Source of the DNA: Ruegeria sp. ANG-R
Lineage (GTDB): Bacteria > Pseudomonadota > Alphaproteobacteria > Rhodobacterales > Rhodobacteraceae
NCBI RefSeq assembly: GCF_000813985.1
Contig: NZ_JWLJ01000001.1
Location: 422,453 to 486,452, forward strand
DNA: 64,000 bases
Direction: 5' to 3'
Made by a program: the position numbers and the translations under genes. The notes under the pieces are model-generated. The model ran no database searches and was not told the origin of the DNA. It saw only the letters and a list, made by a program, of their open reading frames with translations. Of the stretch, positions 40,777 through 49,742 are shown one piece after another (position 1 is the first letter of the stretch; each line of letters opens with the position of its first letter).

Positions 40777-42377
40777 TGACATTTGGCTTGGTTCAGTCGG
40801 ACGGTGTTACCCCATTGGTTGCCGCCAAATCAGCTGGGCGTCCAACAGCGCGGTATCTGCGAGACACCAACAGTGGTGTCATCGCGTCCCGCATTGCGCC
40901 ACTCACCAACCATCGCGACGACGTGCGCCGGTCATGGCAGCGCGCGGCTGGTTTGGCCATGGACATGATCCAGAATTCCGGTCGCCTCAAAGGCGCAACC
41001 GATCAGGTGTTGGCGGACACGGTTGGCGTTGGACTCACCTTGGCACCGGACCCCGACCTTAGCGGGCTGGGGTACGACGACAAAGAAAAGGCTGACTGGA
41101 TACGCTTGATCAAAAAGCGCTGGCCGTCATTTTGGCTCAACGCGCGTGAATGCGATATGCGCGGTAAGCTGAATGGTCCCAAAATGGTTGACATCGGATT
41201 GCGATGGGACATGGTTTTTGGCGAAATCACTGGTGTTTTTGCCTATTTCGACCGGGCCGAGCGCGAGCGCTACGGCATTACAACCGGAACCAAATTGCGC
41301 CTGTACCCGCCGACTCGGCTAGTACAGGACACCAATGCTTCCGAACAGATGTTTCAGGGTGTCCATCACGATGACAATGGCCGTCCGGTATCATATCGGT
41401 TTCAGACGTCCAGCAGCGGGCTTTCGGAAAAGCGCGACTATCCGGCATTTGATGCAGATGGCCGTCCCGTCGTCATGCACATTTTGGATGAGACGGACTC
41501 GGAAGACGTTCGCGGGATTTCACGGCTGACACCAGCATTTCGCAAGCACCTGCAGGCGGAAATGCTGGATGATGCAACCTTGCAGATGGCGATCTTGCAA
41601 ACCGTGTTTGCGATCACCTTGACCAGCGATGCGCCCAGTCAGGATGCCTATGAGGCTTTGGAAGTCCTGAAAGAAAACGGGGGCGAAGGCGTTGGCTATG
41701 GCCAAGAGTATCTGGGATATCTTGGGGCGCAGCTGGAACGCGCCGCCGAGAGCCGGATTTCAGTTGGCGCAGATCCGCAAGTGTCGCATCTGGGGCCGGG
41801 CGAAAAGCTGGGCATCGAAACGGCCAAGGTTCCCGGTCGGGACTTCCTGCCGTTTTCAAACAGCATGGCGCGGGACATGGCGCGCGCAATCGGTGTCACA
41901 TACGGCGGTTTTACTTTGGACCATCGCGACGCAAGCTATTCCAGCACGCGCATGGAGATGTCGAGCATTTGGCCGGTTGTTACGCGCCGCCGCGAACGGA
42001 TCGCCGCCCCGATGTGCCAGATGGCTTACGAAAACTGGTTGGATGAAGAAATCGGCGAAGGCCGCATACCCTTCAAGGGTGGTTATCGGGCGTTTCGTGC
42101 CAATCGTACACGGGTAAGTGCTGCCAGCTGGCAGGGGCCAGCAAAGCCGTCAGCTGACGACTTCAAGTCGGCCCGGGCGTCCAGTGAACGCATGCGGAAC
42201 GGCACAAGCTCGGTCGAAATCGAAACCGGCGAACTGGGCATCGACCCAGACGCGTTGTTCGAGCAACGGCAGCGACTTCACCAGCGATATGTCGATGCGG
42301 GAATGCAGTCGCCATACGCACCCAAAGGTGCTGTCGCAGACGCAAATGACGATGGAACGGAGCCGACGAACAAATGA
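40776..42377 (+). CDS. Portal protein (lambda gpB family)
   Basis: The protein has 533 residues, normal for lambda-type portals. Signatures include RAAGLAMDMIQNSGRLKGATDQV, PPTRLVQDTNASEQMFQGVHHD, HILDETDSEDVRGISRLTPAFR and DHRDASYSSTRMEMSSIWPVVTRRRE. It forms the dodecameric gate at the capsid vertex. The gene overlaps TerL by 1 base and gpW by 4. Confidence 0.95.
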   Translation: MTFGLVQSDGVTPLVAAKSAGRPTARYLRDTNSGVIASRIAPLTNHRDDVRRSWQRAAGLAMDMIQNSGRLKGATDQVLADTVGVGLTLAPDPDLSGLGYDDKEKADWIRLIKKRWPSFWLNARECDMRGKLNGPKMVDIGLRWDMVFGEITGVFAYFDRAERERYGITTGTKLRLYPPTRLVQDTNASEQMFQGVHHDDNGRPVSYRFQTSSSGLSEKRDYPAFDADGRPVVMHILDETDSEDVRGISRLTPAFRKHLQAEMLDDATLQMAILQTVFAITLTSDAPSQDAYEALEVLKENGGEGVGYGQEYLGYLGAQLERAAESRISVGADPQVSHLGPGEKLGIETAKVPGRDFLPFSNSMARDMARAIGVTYGGFTLDHRDASYSSTRMEMSSIWPVVTRRRERIAAPMCQMAYENWLDEEIGEGRIPFKGGYRAFRANRTRVSAASWQGPAKPSADDFKSARASSERMRNGTSSVEIETGELGIDPDALFEQRQRLHQRYVDAGMQSPYAPKGAVADANDDGTEPTNK

Positions 42378-42643
42378 GTGTCATGAAAATCGGCACCGAG
42401 ACGGTGAACATGGACGATCCGTGCGCCATGGCGGTGGCGCTCAAGAAAGTCCGTATCCGGTTGAGTGCCGGGCAGCTTAGGGAAACCGTGCGAATGGACG
42501 GTGAAGAGGTCGTGTTCCAGCGGGCCAAGCTGGACGATCTCAAGTCTCTGATTGCCGAGTACGAGGCCGAGTGCCGCCGCGCAAGTGGCGGTTCTGCCGT
42601 CAAGCGGACCCGCTACGCAAAACGCTTCCGCTTCGGCGGCTAA
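42374..42643 (+). CDS. Head-tail joining protein gpW
   Basis: The protein has 89 residues with the gpW pattern VVFQRAKLDDLKSLIAEYEAE in the middle and a basic C-terminus (KRTRYAKRFRFGG). It fits the lambda order (portal next to W, here W follows). It probably docks at the portal and stabilises packaged DNA. Confidence 0.8.
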   Translation: MSVMKIGTETVNMDDPCAMAVALKKVRIRLSAGQLRETVRMDGEEVVFQRAKLDDLKSLIAEYEAECRRASGGSAVKRTRYAKRFRFGG

Positions 42644-42663
42644 CCCACACACAGGAGAAAGAT

Positions 42664-43701
42664 ATGACCATCTTGGTTGATGGCGAACTCGTTTTGTACG
42701 GGTTCGTCGGCGAAGACTATTGGGATGAAGGTTTCACGGCCACGCAGGTGATAGATGCGCTTGCGATGCTTGGCCGCGACGCTGACATTACCGTTCGGAT
42801 CAATTCGGGCGGTGGCTACACCGACGATGGTATTGCCATCTACAACGCCCTCACGGCGCATCGTGGCTCGGTTGACGTGATCGTTGACGCTATCGCCGCG
42901 TCGTCGGCGTCGATCATTGCCATGGCCGGTGACACCATCACCATGCGGTCGGGTGCCATGATGATGATCCACGATCCCGCGCGCTTCACTTGGGGCGATG
43001 CTGGGGATCATGAGAAATCCACCGAACAGCTGAACAAGCTGGCCGATCTGATGGCAGATATCTACGCCGAGCAGACCGGCGAAGATGCTGCCGACATCCG
43101 CAAAGAGATGAAGGACGAACTCTGGCTGACAGGCGAAGAGGCGGTTGCACGCAAATTCGCAACGGCGACTGAGGGGGGCAAAGCTAAGGCCGTCGCGGCG
43201 TTTGACTACCGCGTCTATGCCAGCGCCCCCAAGAAACTTGTGACCAAAGCAAAGAAGGAAAAGTGGTCCTTCGAAGCAGTGGCGCGTTCAGCGGCGTCCG
43301 CCGCGCAAACCGAGGACCATGAACAGGAGACTCCACCCATGGCACCAAAAACCACATCGGCGGACGACAAGCCCGTCGATACCACCGCTGCTGACGTGAA
43401 GGCCCGCATCAAGGCCATCACCGAGGATGATGCGGCCACCGGGCATGAGGCGCTGGCGAAGTATTTCGCCTTCGACACCGACATGCCTGCGGATGAGGCC
43501 ATTGCCGCGCTCAAGGTAGCGGCGGGCGACAAGCCGCAGGCTACCGCCGACGACGATGTTGACCCGGCTCAATACGAAGCCAGCCGCACCGCCGCGCGCG
43601 ATCTTGCCCAGCCTGCACGGGGCGGAAAGCCGACGGCAAAAACGCCAACCATCAGCACTCGCGGCGTTTATGCCAAGCGCCGCGCCCAGCAGGAGGCATA
43701 A
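42664..43701 (+). CDS. Head maturation protease (ClpP/S49-like), gpC-type
   Basis: The protein has 345 residues. Protease residues ~1-190 contain VRINSGGGYTDDGIAIYNAL, the catalytic Ser in AIAASSASIIAMAGD (~residue 80) and His in MMIHDP (103). The last ~120 residues are acidic, Ala/Lys-rich and scaffold-like. It should process the portal and scaffold during procapsid maturation. An AGGAGA site precedes the ATG. Confidence 0.9.
   Translation: MTILVDGELVLYGFVGEDYWDEGFTATQVIDALAMLGRDADITVRINSGGGYTDDGIAIYNALTAHRGSVDVIVDAIAASSASIIAMAGDTITMRSGAMMMIHDPARFTWGDAGDHEKSTEQLNKLADLMADIYAEQTGEDAADIRKEMKDELWLTGEEAVARKFATATEGGKAKAVAAFDYRVYASAPKKLVTKAKKEKWSFEAVARSAASAAQTEDHEQETPPMAPKTTSADDKPVDTTAADVKARIKAITEDDAATGHEALAKYFAFDTDMPADEAIAALKVAAGDKPQATADDDVDPAQYEASRTAARDLAQPARGGKPTAKTPTISTRGVYAKRRAQQEA
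43339..43701 (+). CDS. Nested scaffold protein (in-frame internal start, Nu3-like)
   Basis: An internal ATG (MAPKTTSADDKPVDT) in the protease frame is preceded by CAGGAGA at 43324-43330, with 8 bases between. This gives a 120-residue Ala/Asp/Lys-rich protein identical to the protease C-terminus. The same arrangement makes Nu3 scaffold inside the lambda C gene. Inferred from the ribosome site and position. Confidence 0.65.
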   Translation: MAPKTTSADDKPVDTTAADVKARIKAITEDDAATGHEALAKYFAFDTDMPADEAIAALKVAAGDKPQATADDDVDPAQYEASRTAARDLAQPARGGKPTAKTPTISTRGVYAKRRAQQEA

Positions 43702-43704
43702 CCG

Positions 43705-44088
43705 ATGGAAAACGTAACCATGCAGACGCGCGCATTGGCGTTTCTTTTGTCCGAAGCCGCAGGGCGTCGGTCCCGTGCCAAGGCCACCATCCCAGCTGGC
43801 ACCGGCAAGGTCGAAGCGGGCACCGTATTGGGTGAACTGGACGCGACCGAAGGCCACTTCATCCCATCGCCTGCAGCTGCTGTTGTCGGTAGCGAGGGCG
43901 CTGAAACGGCGAAAGCCATTCTCGCTTATGGTGTCGATGCCACGACCGAGAATGTGGAAGTCACCATTGTTGACCGGGATGCAGAGGCAAAGCAGCGGAT
44001 GCTGACTTTCGATGCCTCGGTCGATGATCAACCGAAAACAGATGCCAAGATCGCACAGCTTGACGCTGTCGGCATCCGCGTGCGCTAA
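43705..44088 (+). CDS. Head decoration protein (gpD family)
   Basis: The protein has 127 residues, with the pattern AKATIPAGTGKVEAGTVLGEL near residue 25 and a C-terminal QLDAVGIRVR. It is expected to form trimers that stabilise the expanded capsid shell. It sits between protease and major capsid protein, as in lambda. Confidence 0.85.
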   Translation: MENVTMQTRALAFLLSEAAGRRSRAKATIPAGTGKVEAGTVLGELDATEGHFIPSPAAAVVGSEGAETAKAILAYGVDATTENVEVTIVDRDAEAKQRMLTFDASVDDQPKTDAKIAQLDAVGIRVR

Positions 44089-44099
44089 GGAGGCGCTTT

Positions 44100-45119
44100 A
44101 TGGAACAATTCAACGATCCGCAGTTCAGTGTTATCGCGCTGACCGCAGCCATCAATGACCTGCCTTTTGTGCCCGGTCAGCTTGGTGCGCTGGATATCTT
44201 CGAAGAGGATGGACAGGCATCGACCACTGTAAAGGTTGAGCGCCAAGGGCACGAATTGAGCATCATCGAGCCGACCGAACGTGGTGGTGCTGGCCAGACC
44301 GTGGGCGAAGGCAAGCGTGACCTGATCCCGTTCGAGATGGACCACTTTGAAATCAACGATACTGTCATGGCGGACGAGATTCAGGGTGTCCGCCAGCTGG
44401 GCAGTGACGATGATTTGGAAACGATCCAAAGCCGTATCGACTCAAAGCAGGACAACCATGCACGCCGCATGGATACGACGCTGGAACACAGCCGCATTGG
44501 TGCGATCAAGGGTCTGGTTTCGAGCGGTCAGGGTCGGGTGCTTCACAATCTGTATGACCGGTTTGAAATTCCTGTGCCTGCCGCAGTTCAGCTTGGGATC
44601 GGCGCTGGTGACGTTGCTGATCTGGACAAGCAGATCAAAGACAATGTGGTGTATCCGATTGAAGACGAACTGGATCAGGATTACGGCGGCATCCATTCCC
44701 TGACGGGCCGTGATTTCCACAGCCATATGTGGTTGCAGAAAGTTGTTCGCGAGACATTCCTGGGCCATTCGGGTGCTGATGTTCTTCGCCAAGGTGTGCC
44801 GGACAAGTTCAGCTTTGCTGGCATCACTTGGGAGCGTTATCGCACTGGCCGCAAAGCGCGTGATGCGAACGGTGGCGCTGGTTTCATTGCGCCGGATGAA
44901 GCGCGTGTATTCCCAGTGGGCGTTGCCGGTCTGTACCTGACCCGGTTCGGTCCTGCGGATTACGAAGAGACCGTCAACACCATCGGCCTGCCGCGCTACA
45001 CGCGCCAGTATGCGATGGCCAATGGGAAGGGTCGCCATCTGGACTCGCAGAGCAACTACATCAACCTCTGCACCAAGCCGGGTGCACTTCGCCGTCTGAC
45101 TGTCGCGGCGGCGGCCTGA
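44100..45119 (+). CDS. Major capsid protein (gpE family)
   Basis: The protein has 339 residues, normal for gpE. It begins MEQFNDPQFSVIALTAAIND and contains GRDFHSHMWLQKVVRETFLG, EARVFPVGVAGLYLTRFGPADYEETVNTIGLP and a hydrophobic N-arm. It assembles the HK97-fold icosahedral shell. A terminator follows at 45145-45172. Confidence 0.95.
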   Translation: MEQFNDPQFSVIALTAAINDLPFVPGQLGALDIFEEDGQASTTVKVERQGHELSIIEPTERGGAGQTVGEGKRDLIPFEMDHFEINDTVMADEIQGVRQLGSDDDLETIQSRIDSKQDNHARRMDTTLEHSRIGAIKGLVSSGQGRVLHNLYDRFEIPVPAAVQLGIGAGDVADLDKQIKDNVVYPIEDELDQDYGGIHSLTGRDFHSHMWLQKVVRETFLGHSGADVLRQGVPDKFSFAGITWERYRTGRKARDANGGAGFIAPDEARVFPVGVAGLYLTRFGPADYEETVNTIGLPRYTRQYAMANGKGRHLDSQSNYINLCTKPGALRRLTVAAAA

Positions 45120-45144
45120 TCTAACCCCAAGAAACAAAGCATGA

Positions 45145-45172
45145 AAGCCCGGTGCGTCTGCGCCGGGCTTTT
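45145..45172 (+). terminator. Terminator after the major capsid gene
   Basis: Stem AAGCCCGG with CCGGGCTT around a 10-base loop and a short T run. Probably partial, keeping capsid mRNA above the level of the tail genes downstream. Confidence 0.75.
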
Positions 45173-45231
45173 GGTTGTATCCTCAAGCGCCGACTGGCGC
45201 TTTGGCATGTGACCGAGCAAAGGAGAACGTC

Positions 45232-45612
45232 ATGGCGCGGGCTAAGAAAAAGTGGGTGAATTTTGTCACTGGCATCACGATCCCAAAGGATGTGATCGGC
45301 GAGAAAAAAGACAAGAAGGTAAAGCGCGGCGAAGAAGTTCAGTTGCCCGAATCGTATGCGGATCATTTGATTGCAGACCGATTTGCCGTCGAGTGTGATC
45401 CCCCGAAAAAGTCCAGCAAAAAGGCAAGCCAGTCGTCACAGCAGGTTGACGACGCCGATGCGGCGAAAAAGCTGGCAGAGGCGCAGGGCGTTGTGGATGG
45501 GATCACCGCCAAGATGGAGGCGATGAGCGAGGGCGACGACGGTTGGGCTGAACTGTCCGAACAGCTGGATGAAGCCCGCACCGCCTTGGCGGAACTGCAG
45601 ACGCCCGCCTGA
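45232..45612 (+). CDS. Head protein, FI-like by position
   Basis: From the ATG at 45232, after AAAGGAG, the protein has 126 residues. It is basic at the N-terminus (MARAKKKWVNFVTGITIPKD) and then coiled-coil-like and Ala/Asp/Glu-rich (EAQGVVDGITAKMEAMSEGD). Position after the capsid gene fits lambda FI, but sequence similarity is not clear. Its stop overlaps the next start. Confidence 0.55.
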   Translation: MARAKKKWVNFVTGITIPKDVIGEKKDKKVKRGEEVQLPESYADHLIADRFAVECDPPKKSSKKASQSSQQVDDADAAKKLAEAQGVVDGITAKMEAMSEGDDGWAELSEQLDEARTALAELQTPA

Positions 45613-45986
45613 TGGATCGGGCCGCTTTGCGGGATGAGCTAAAGGCAGAGGTTGATGACGTTTGGGCTGAAACCATTCGTCATCTGCCTTTGTCTGCCGG
45701 TCAGCCAGACGCCGACCGAAATCCCGTTGAAATATTCGCGCCGCTTCGGACAGGAGATCGCGAAGCTGAGCATCCGAACTTCGGGCGCGGAAATACGTCG
45801 CGCAGCGGTGTCGCTGCGGATGGTGGGTATCTGAGGATCGACCGCACGACATATCCCGGTTTGGTTATCCGGCAGGGTGACAAGATCGTTGCGTTGGATC
45901 GCATTGGCGAACCGGTCTTTGAAGTGCGGAATGTAGATGATCGGTCGCATCTTCGACTGATCTGCGAACTAGGGGATTCCAACTAA
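45612..45986 (+). CDS. Head-tail joining protein, FII-like
   Basis: The protein has 124 residues. The C-terminal half (LRIDRTTYPGLVIRQGDKIV, then the PVFEVRNVDDRSHLRLICEL region) follows the beta-rich pattern of FII-type completion proteins. It would form the ring between head and tail. Neighbours support this; the family call is inference. Confidence 0.6.
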   Translation: MDRAALRDELKAEVDDVWAETIRHLPLSAGQPDADRNPVEIFAPLRTGDREAEHPNFGRGNTSRSGVAADGGYLRIDRTTYPGLVIRQGDKIVALDRIGEPVFEVRNVDDRSHLRLICELGDSN

Positions 45987-46762
45987 TGTCTTTGACGATG
46001 ATGGCGCTGCGTATCTCGGCCATACAGGCTTTGAAAGCGGCGAACACTTTGGTTGGTGACAGTGTTCTGGACAGTCAGATTTCGGTGTTTGATCAGACTG
46101 CCGACGGCGCTTTGAGTACAAAGGCAGAGCGCCCCTTTATCGCCGTCTACACCGACTCCGCTAAATCAAAGGAATTGGAGCATTCCGGGATGCGCGCCAA
46201 TGGGGCGGTGGAGATGCTGTTCAATTGCGGCGTGTCAATGACAATGACGCAAACGGACAAGGATACAGGCGCGGCCTATATCCTGCAGGAGCTTCCGGCC
46301 ACAGACGCCAACTTTGAGGCGGTGCTTGATGTGCTGGAAGTCCAGATCGGAAGGGCGCTGAGTGATCCAGATAGCGAATGGGCGCAGGTATTTGGCGGCT
46401 TCGTGAAGTCCTATGAGGGCAAGGAATGTGTTCGGTCCAGCAGTGCAGCCGAAAACGTGCGCCTTGCGGCGGCTCAAACCAAACTGACCGTGGACGTGTT
46501 CCCCGATCCCATCTACGGGCAGGAATTGTCGGACATGAGTCCGTGGCGACGCCTGTTGGATTTGATGGAGCGCGACGCGCTTCCCCAGTTGGAACTATTT
46601 CGAAGCTTGCTGGGCGATGCTGATCCTGCAACCGCATTCGACTATGAACGCCTGACAGGCATGACGGTACAAACCGCTGACGACTTACGGTTGGGTGGAT
46701 TTGAGGGCGTTGCGCGCACCGATGAATTGACCGAGGTCGAAAGTTCTGAGGATCGTGCTTGA
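45986..46762 (+). CDS. Tail-completion/terminator-like protein
   Basis: The protein has 258 residues. The N-terminal half (LRISAIQALKAANTLVGDSV, ERPFIAVYTDSAK) resembles tail-terminator proteins of the gpU type, and LAAAQTKLTVDVFPDPIYG resembles the end of their domain. The remaining ~90 residues are an extra tail. Position at the head-tail boundary fits tail completion. Identity is uncertain. Confidence 0.5.
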   Translation: MSLTMMALRISAIQALKAANTLVGDSVLDSQISVFDQTADGALSTKAERPFIAVYTDSAKSKELEHSGMRANGAVEMLFNCGVSMTMTQTDKDTGAAYILQELPATDANFEAVLDVLEVQIGRALSDPDSEWAQVFGGFVKSYEGKECVRSSSAAENVRLAAAQTKLTVDVFPDPIYGQELSDMSPWRRLLDLMERDALPQLELFRSLLGDADPATAFDYERLTGMTVQTADDLRLGGFEGVARTDELTEVESSEDRA

Positions 46763-47235
46763 TGTCTGGTCTTTCGGTTCAATTGGAGGCCATGGGGCGG
46801 CGTATCGCGGACATTGAGCGGCGATTGCGGTCACAGACACGCGTCGGCAAGGTTGTGGAAGTGAACGCGGCTGAGGGGCTTGCGCGAGTGCAAATCAACG
46901 AAGGGGATCAGCCCTTTGTGACGGGCTGGATACCTTGGGAAGAGCCTGCAGCTGGCGCGAACAAAACTCACAACCCGCCGTCGGTCGGTCAGCAGGTTCG
47001 GATTTTTTCCGAGACCGGCGATCTTGCGGACGCAAGCATTCAAGGCAGTCTCAATTCAGCGGTCAATGGCAGGCCGTCAGCTGCAGGGGATGAGTTCGTG
47101 ATGGCGGCAGTTGGTGAAGCACGGATTGCGATCACTGGCGGTGGCTCTGAAATCACCCTGACCGTTGGGGGAAGCACTGTGACGATCAACAGCGCGTCGA
47201 TCTCGCTGTCCGCTGCGCGGATCGATCTGAACTGA
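46762..47235 (+). CDS. Baseplate assembly protein V (spike)
   Basis: From the ATG at 46762 the protein has 157 residues. It starts with a short helix (RIADIERRLRSQTRVGKVVE), then an OB-fold (VQINEGDQPFVTGWIPWEEP) and a repetitive beta-helix end (ITGGGSEITLTVGGSTVTIN). This is the P2 gpV plan, the trimeric needle at the tail tip that pierces the outer membrane. PAAR tip protein follows directly. Confidence 0.92.
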   Translation: MSGLSVQLEAMGRRIADIERRLRSQTRVGKVVEVNAAEGLARVQINEGDQPFVTGWIPWEEPAAGANKTHNPPSVGQQVRIFSETGDLADASIQGSLNSAVNGRPSAAGDEFVMAAVGEARIAITGGGSEITLTVGGSTVTINSASISLSAARIDLN

Positions 47236-47525
47236 TGCCTGCTGTTACACGGTTGGGGGATAGCTGCACGGGGCACGGGTGTTTCCCGCCCCGTGCGTCT
47301 GTGAGTGCAAGCGGCGATGTCTATGTGGATGGGATCGCGGTGCATCGTGTCGGGGATGCTTGGGCGGCACATGGTTGCGATGTGTGTCCGCCACATGGCG
47401 GGGCGCTCAGCGCCGGGTCTGGCACGGTTTTTGCCAATGGCAGAGCCATCGGGCGCATAGGTGATCCGGTTGATTGCGGGTCCAGCGTTGCGAGTGGGTC
47501 TGGGACAGTTTTTGCGGGCGGTTGA
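47235..47525 (+). CDS. PAAR-domain spike tip protein
   Basis: The protein has 96 residues in PAAR repeats: VTRLGDSCTGHGCFPPRASV, IAVHRVGDAWAAHGC and AIGRIGDPVDCGSSVASGSG. Cys and His residues would bind a metal at the tip of the gpV needle. It overlaps gpV by 1 base. Confidence 0.92.
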   Translation: MPAVTRLGDSCTGHGCFPPRASVSASGDVYVDGIAVHRVGDAWAAHGCDVCPPHGGALSAGSGTVFANGRAIGRIGDPVDCGSSVASGSGTVFAGG

Positions 47526-47547
47526 GGCCCATTTCTAGGAGAGAGAC

Positions 47548-47748
47548 ATGGAAGACAAGAAACCCACCAAGGTGGACTATGAAGTCGTGGAGGCCCGTCA
47601 CATCGACGGTCAGTGGCGCGAGGAAGGGGAAACCATCCAAATGACCGAGCGGCAGGCCCAATACTATATGCCCCCGCATGGCACCGGTCTGCGCGTCAAG
47701 GGCGCGGGAACCGCCGACGAAAAGCCTGCGCGCAAAGCCAAATCGTAA
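47548..47748 (+). CDS. Small hypothetical phage protein in the baseplate operon
   Basis: The protein has 66 residues, charged and without a known domain, preceded by AGGAGAGAG. It sits between PAAR and baseplate W; function unknown. Confidence 0.6.
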   Translation: MEDKKPTKVDYEVVEARHIDGQWREEGETIQMTERQAQYYMPPHGTGLRVKGAGTADEKPARKAKS

Positions 47749-47757
47749 GGCTAGAAA

Positions 47758-48147
47758 ATGGACCTGAACCACGAAACCGGTGGATCGGTGGAGGGATGGG
47801 ACTCGGTGCTGCAGAGCCTGCAAACCATTCTGTCCACGCGCGTCAACACGCGGGTATTCCGGCGTGAGTTCGGGTCTGACGTGCCCCTGCTGATTGATGC
47901 GCCGATGAATGATCAGAGCATTGTGACGCTCTATGTGGCGGTTGCTGAGGCAATTGAGCGGTGGGAGCCACGTTTCGAGTTGTCAGACGTGAAGTTGCAT
48001 GGTGCAGCTGACGGCGTTTTCACAATGACCCTGATCGGCAGCTACCGGCCCAAGGCTCATCTTGGGGACGTTTCCACCGTGTCTGATCAGAAGCAAACCG
48101 TGCGGATGCAGCAAAACCGCGTGGACAATTGGAGTATTGCCGCATGA
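47758..48147 (+). CDS. Baseplate wedge protein W (gp25-like)
   Basis: The protein has 129 residues. The gp25 lysozyme-like core is LQTILSTRVNTRVFRREFGS followed by PLLIDAPMNDQ, with helix EAIERWEPRFELSDVKL. It anchors the wedge to the sheath. It overlaps J by 4 bases. Confidence 0.9.
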   Translation: MDLNHETGGSVEGWDSVLQSLQTILSTRVNTRVFRREFGSDVPLLIDAPMNDQSIVTLYVAVAEAIERWEPRFELSDVKLHGAADGVFTMTLIGSYRPKAHLGDVSTVSDQKQTVRMQQNRVDNWSIAA

Positions 48148-49100
48148 GCCGTTTTGCTGCGCTGGACCTGACCACTTTGCCGCCGATAACCACGGTCGGG
48201 CAATTGGACTATGACGCGATCCTTGAGGCCCGTCTGGTCGAACTGGAAGCTAAGCTATCGGAGCGGTTTGAGGCCGCGAAGGTTTCCGAGATCATTGGGT
48301 TGGCGCGCAATATTGCTGCCAGTCCCATGCGCTATTTGAACGAAGCTGCTGCGGCGCGAGAGTTGTATCTGGAAAACCGGATTAACGAAGCGTTGCGGTC
48401 GGTTTTTCTGTCAACGGCTCGGGGTTCGGACCTTGACCAGATTGGCGCGAACCGTGGTGTTCTTCGCCGCGTTCTGGATGACAGCGACCCGGATAACCTG
48501 ATCTATGAGGGTGATGAGGCATTCCGTGCGCGCATTCAGCTGGTGATTGAGGCTTGGTCGCCGCACGGGACTGCCGGGTCTTATGTTTATTGGGCCTTGG
48601 ATGCGGACAACCGGGTGGTTGATGTCGTGGTTTATGGACCGAACGACGATCTTGATCCCGCGATACCGCCAGCTGAACCTCAGATGGTCATCCTGTCCAG
48701 CGAAGGTGACGGGACGGCAGGGGCCGATCTGATCGACGCGGTGTTCGAGCATTGTACGCAGGACACCAGACGCCCTGTCGGCGACAAGCTGACGGTGGTG
48801 TCGGCGACACCCGTTCCCTACGCGATTGAGGCCGTGTTGCACGTCTCATCGGCGCAGGCTGCAGCGATTGTGGAGGCCACTGCCAATGAGGCGGCGCAGG
48901 CATTCATCAATGGCCGCATTCGGATTGGCCGCAAGCTCTACCGTACATCCATCGGCGCGGCCCTGAAGGTTGAGGGGGTTGTTGACGTTGAGTTGATTTC
49001 GCCTGCAGCTGATATCGACATAGGTCCATTTGATGCGCCGCACTGCACCGGCATCAATATTACCCTGCAGTCGATAACGGGCGGGTGGCGCGATGTCTGA
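48144..49100 (+). CDS. Baseplate assembly protein J
   Basis: From the ATG at 48144 the protein has 318 residues. Signatures are AAAARELYLENRINEALRSV, GSDLDQIGANRGVLRRVLDD, FRARIQLVIEAWSPHGTAGS and DVVVYGPNDDLDPAIPPAEP. It is the main wedge protein of P2-like baseplates. It overlaps gene I by 8 bases. Confidence 0.93.
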   Translation: MSRFAALDLTTLPPITTVGQLDYDAILEARLVELEAKLSERFEAAKVSEIIGLARNIAASPMRYLNEAAAARELYLENRINEALRSVFLSTARGSDLDQIGANRGVLRRVLDDSDPDNLIYEGDEAFRARIQLVIEAWSPHGTAGSYVYWALDADNRVVDVVVYGPNDDLDPAIPPAEPQMVILSSEGDGTAGADLIDAVFEHCTQDTRRPVGDKLTVVSATPVPYAIEAVLHVSSAQAAAIVEATANEAAQAFINGRIRIGRKLYRTSIGAALKVEGVVDVELISPAADIDIGPFDAPHCTGINITLQSITGGWRDV

Positions 49101-49731
49101 TAAGGACACGTTGCTGCCACCTACCGCAACTGATCTGGCAAAGGTGCTGGATGCGCTGGAAGAGCGGTTGTTCAGCCTTCCAGTGCAAATGATCACCAAA
49201 GACCCGATGACTGTTGATGTGGGGCTTTTAGATCATCTGGCGTGGGAATTGTCGGTCGATGCTTGGGACTCGAACTGGACCGAGGACATCAAGCGGCAGG
49301 TCATCGCTGTCAGTGCGGAAGTGCACCGGCACAAGGGCACGCCCTTTGCCATCCGCAAGGCCATGTCAGCGTTCGGCGTTGATATCGAACTGATCGAATG
49401 GTTCGATCCGGGCGGCTCTGGTGTGCCGGGCACGTTCATTGCGCGCGCCTATGTGACCAACCCGCTTGATGGGGCCACGGATTTGATTGTCACAGATCCG
49501 ATTGTTAGCGCGATGCAAGCGATCTTGAACAGTGTATCGCCAGTGTCTCGGGGTTGGGCGCTACAGCTTGGCGTTCGATCTGAGCCAACCGTCTATCACG
49601 GCATTTTTGCCCTGACGCATCTGCGGGTGATCGCAGACGCACATATTGATCCACCACCGGTGCTGGATGCGGCGTCGTCTGTTGCAGTGATTGCGACGAC
49701 GCGGATCACCAGTATCGCGACAGTCGCGTAA
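49093..49731 (+). CDS. Tail protein I
   Basis: The protein has 212 residues. It has LDALEERLFSLPVQMITKDPMTVDVGLLDHLAWELSVDAWDSNW, HKGTPFAIRKAMSAFGVDIEL and a C-terminal Pro/Ala-rich part. It links the baseplate to the tail fibre in P2-like phages. Confidence 0.92.
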   Translation: MSDKDTLLPPTATDLAKVLDALEERLFSLPVQMITKDPMTVDVGLLDHLAWELSVDAWDSNWTEDIKRQVIAVSAEVHRHKGTPFAIRKAMSAFGVDIELIEWFDPGGSGVPGTFIARAYVTNPLDGATDLIVTDPIVSAMQAILNSVSPVSRGWALQLGVRSEPTVYHGIFALTHLRVIADAHIDPPPVLDAASSVAVIATTRITSIATVA

Positions 49732-49742
49732 GGAGCGCGTTA

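Noticed and set aside
43288-44031. 247-codon minus-strand frame across protease and decoration genes
   Set aside because: Shadow of two well-supported head genes.
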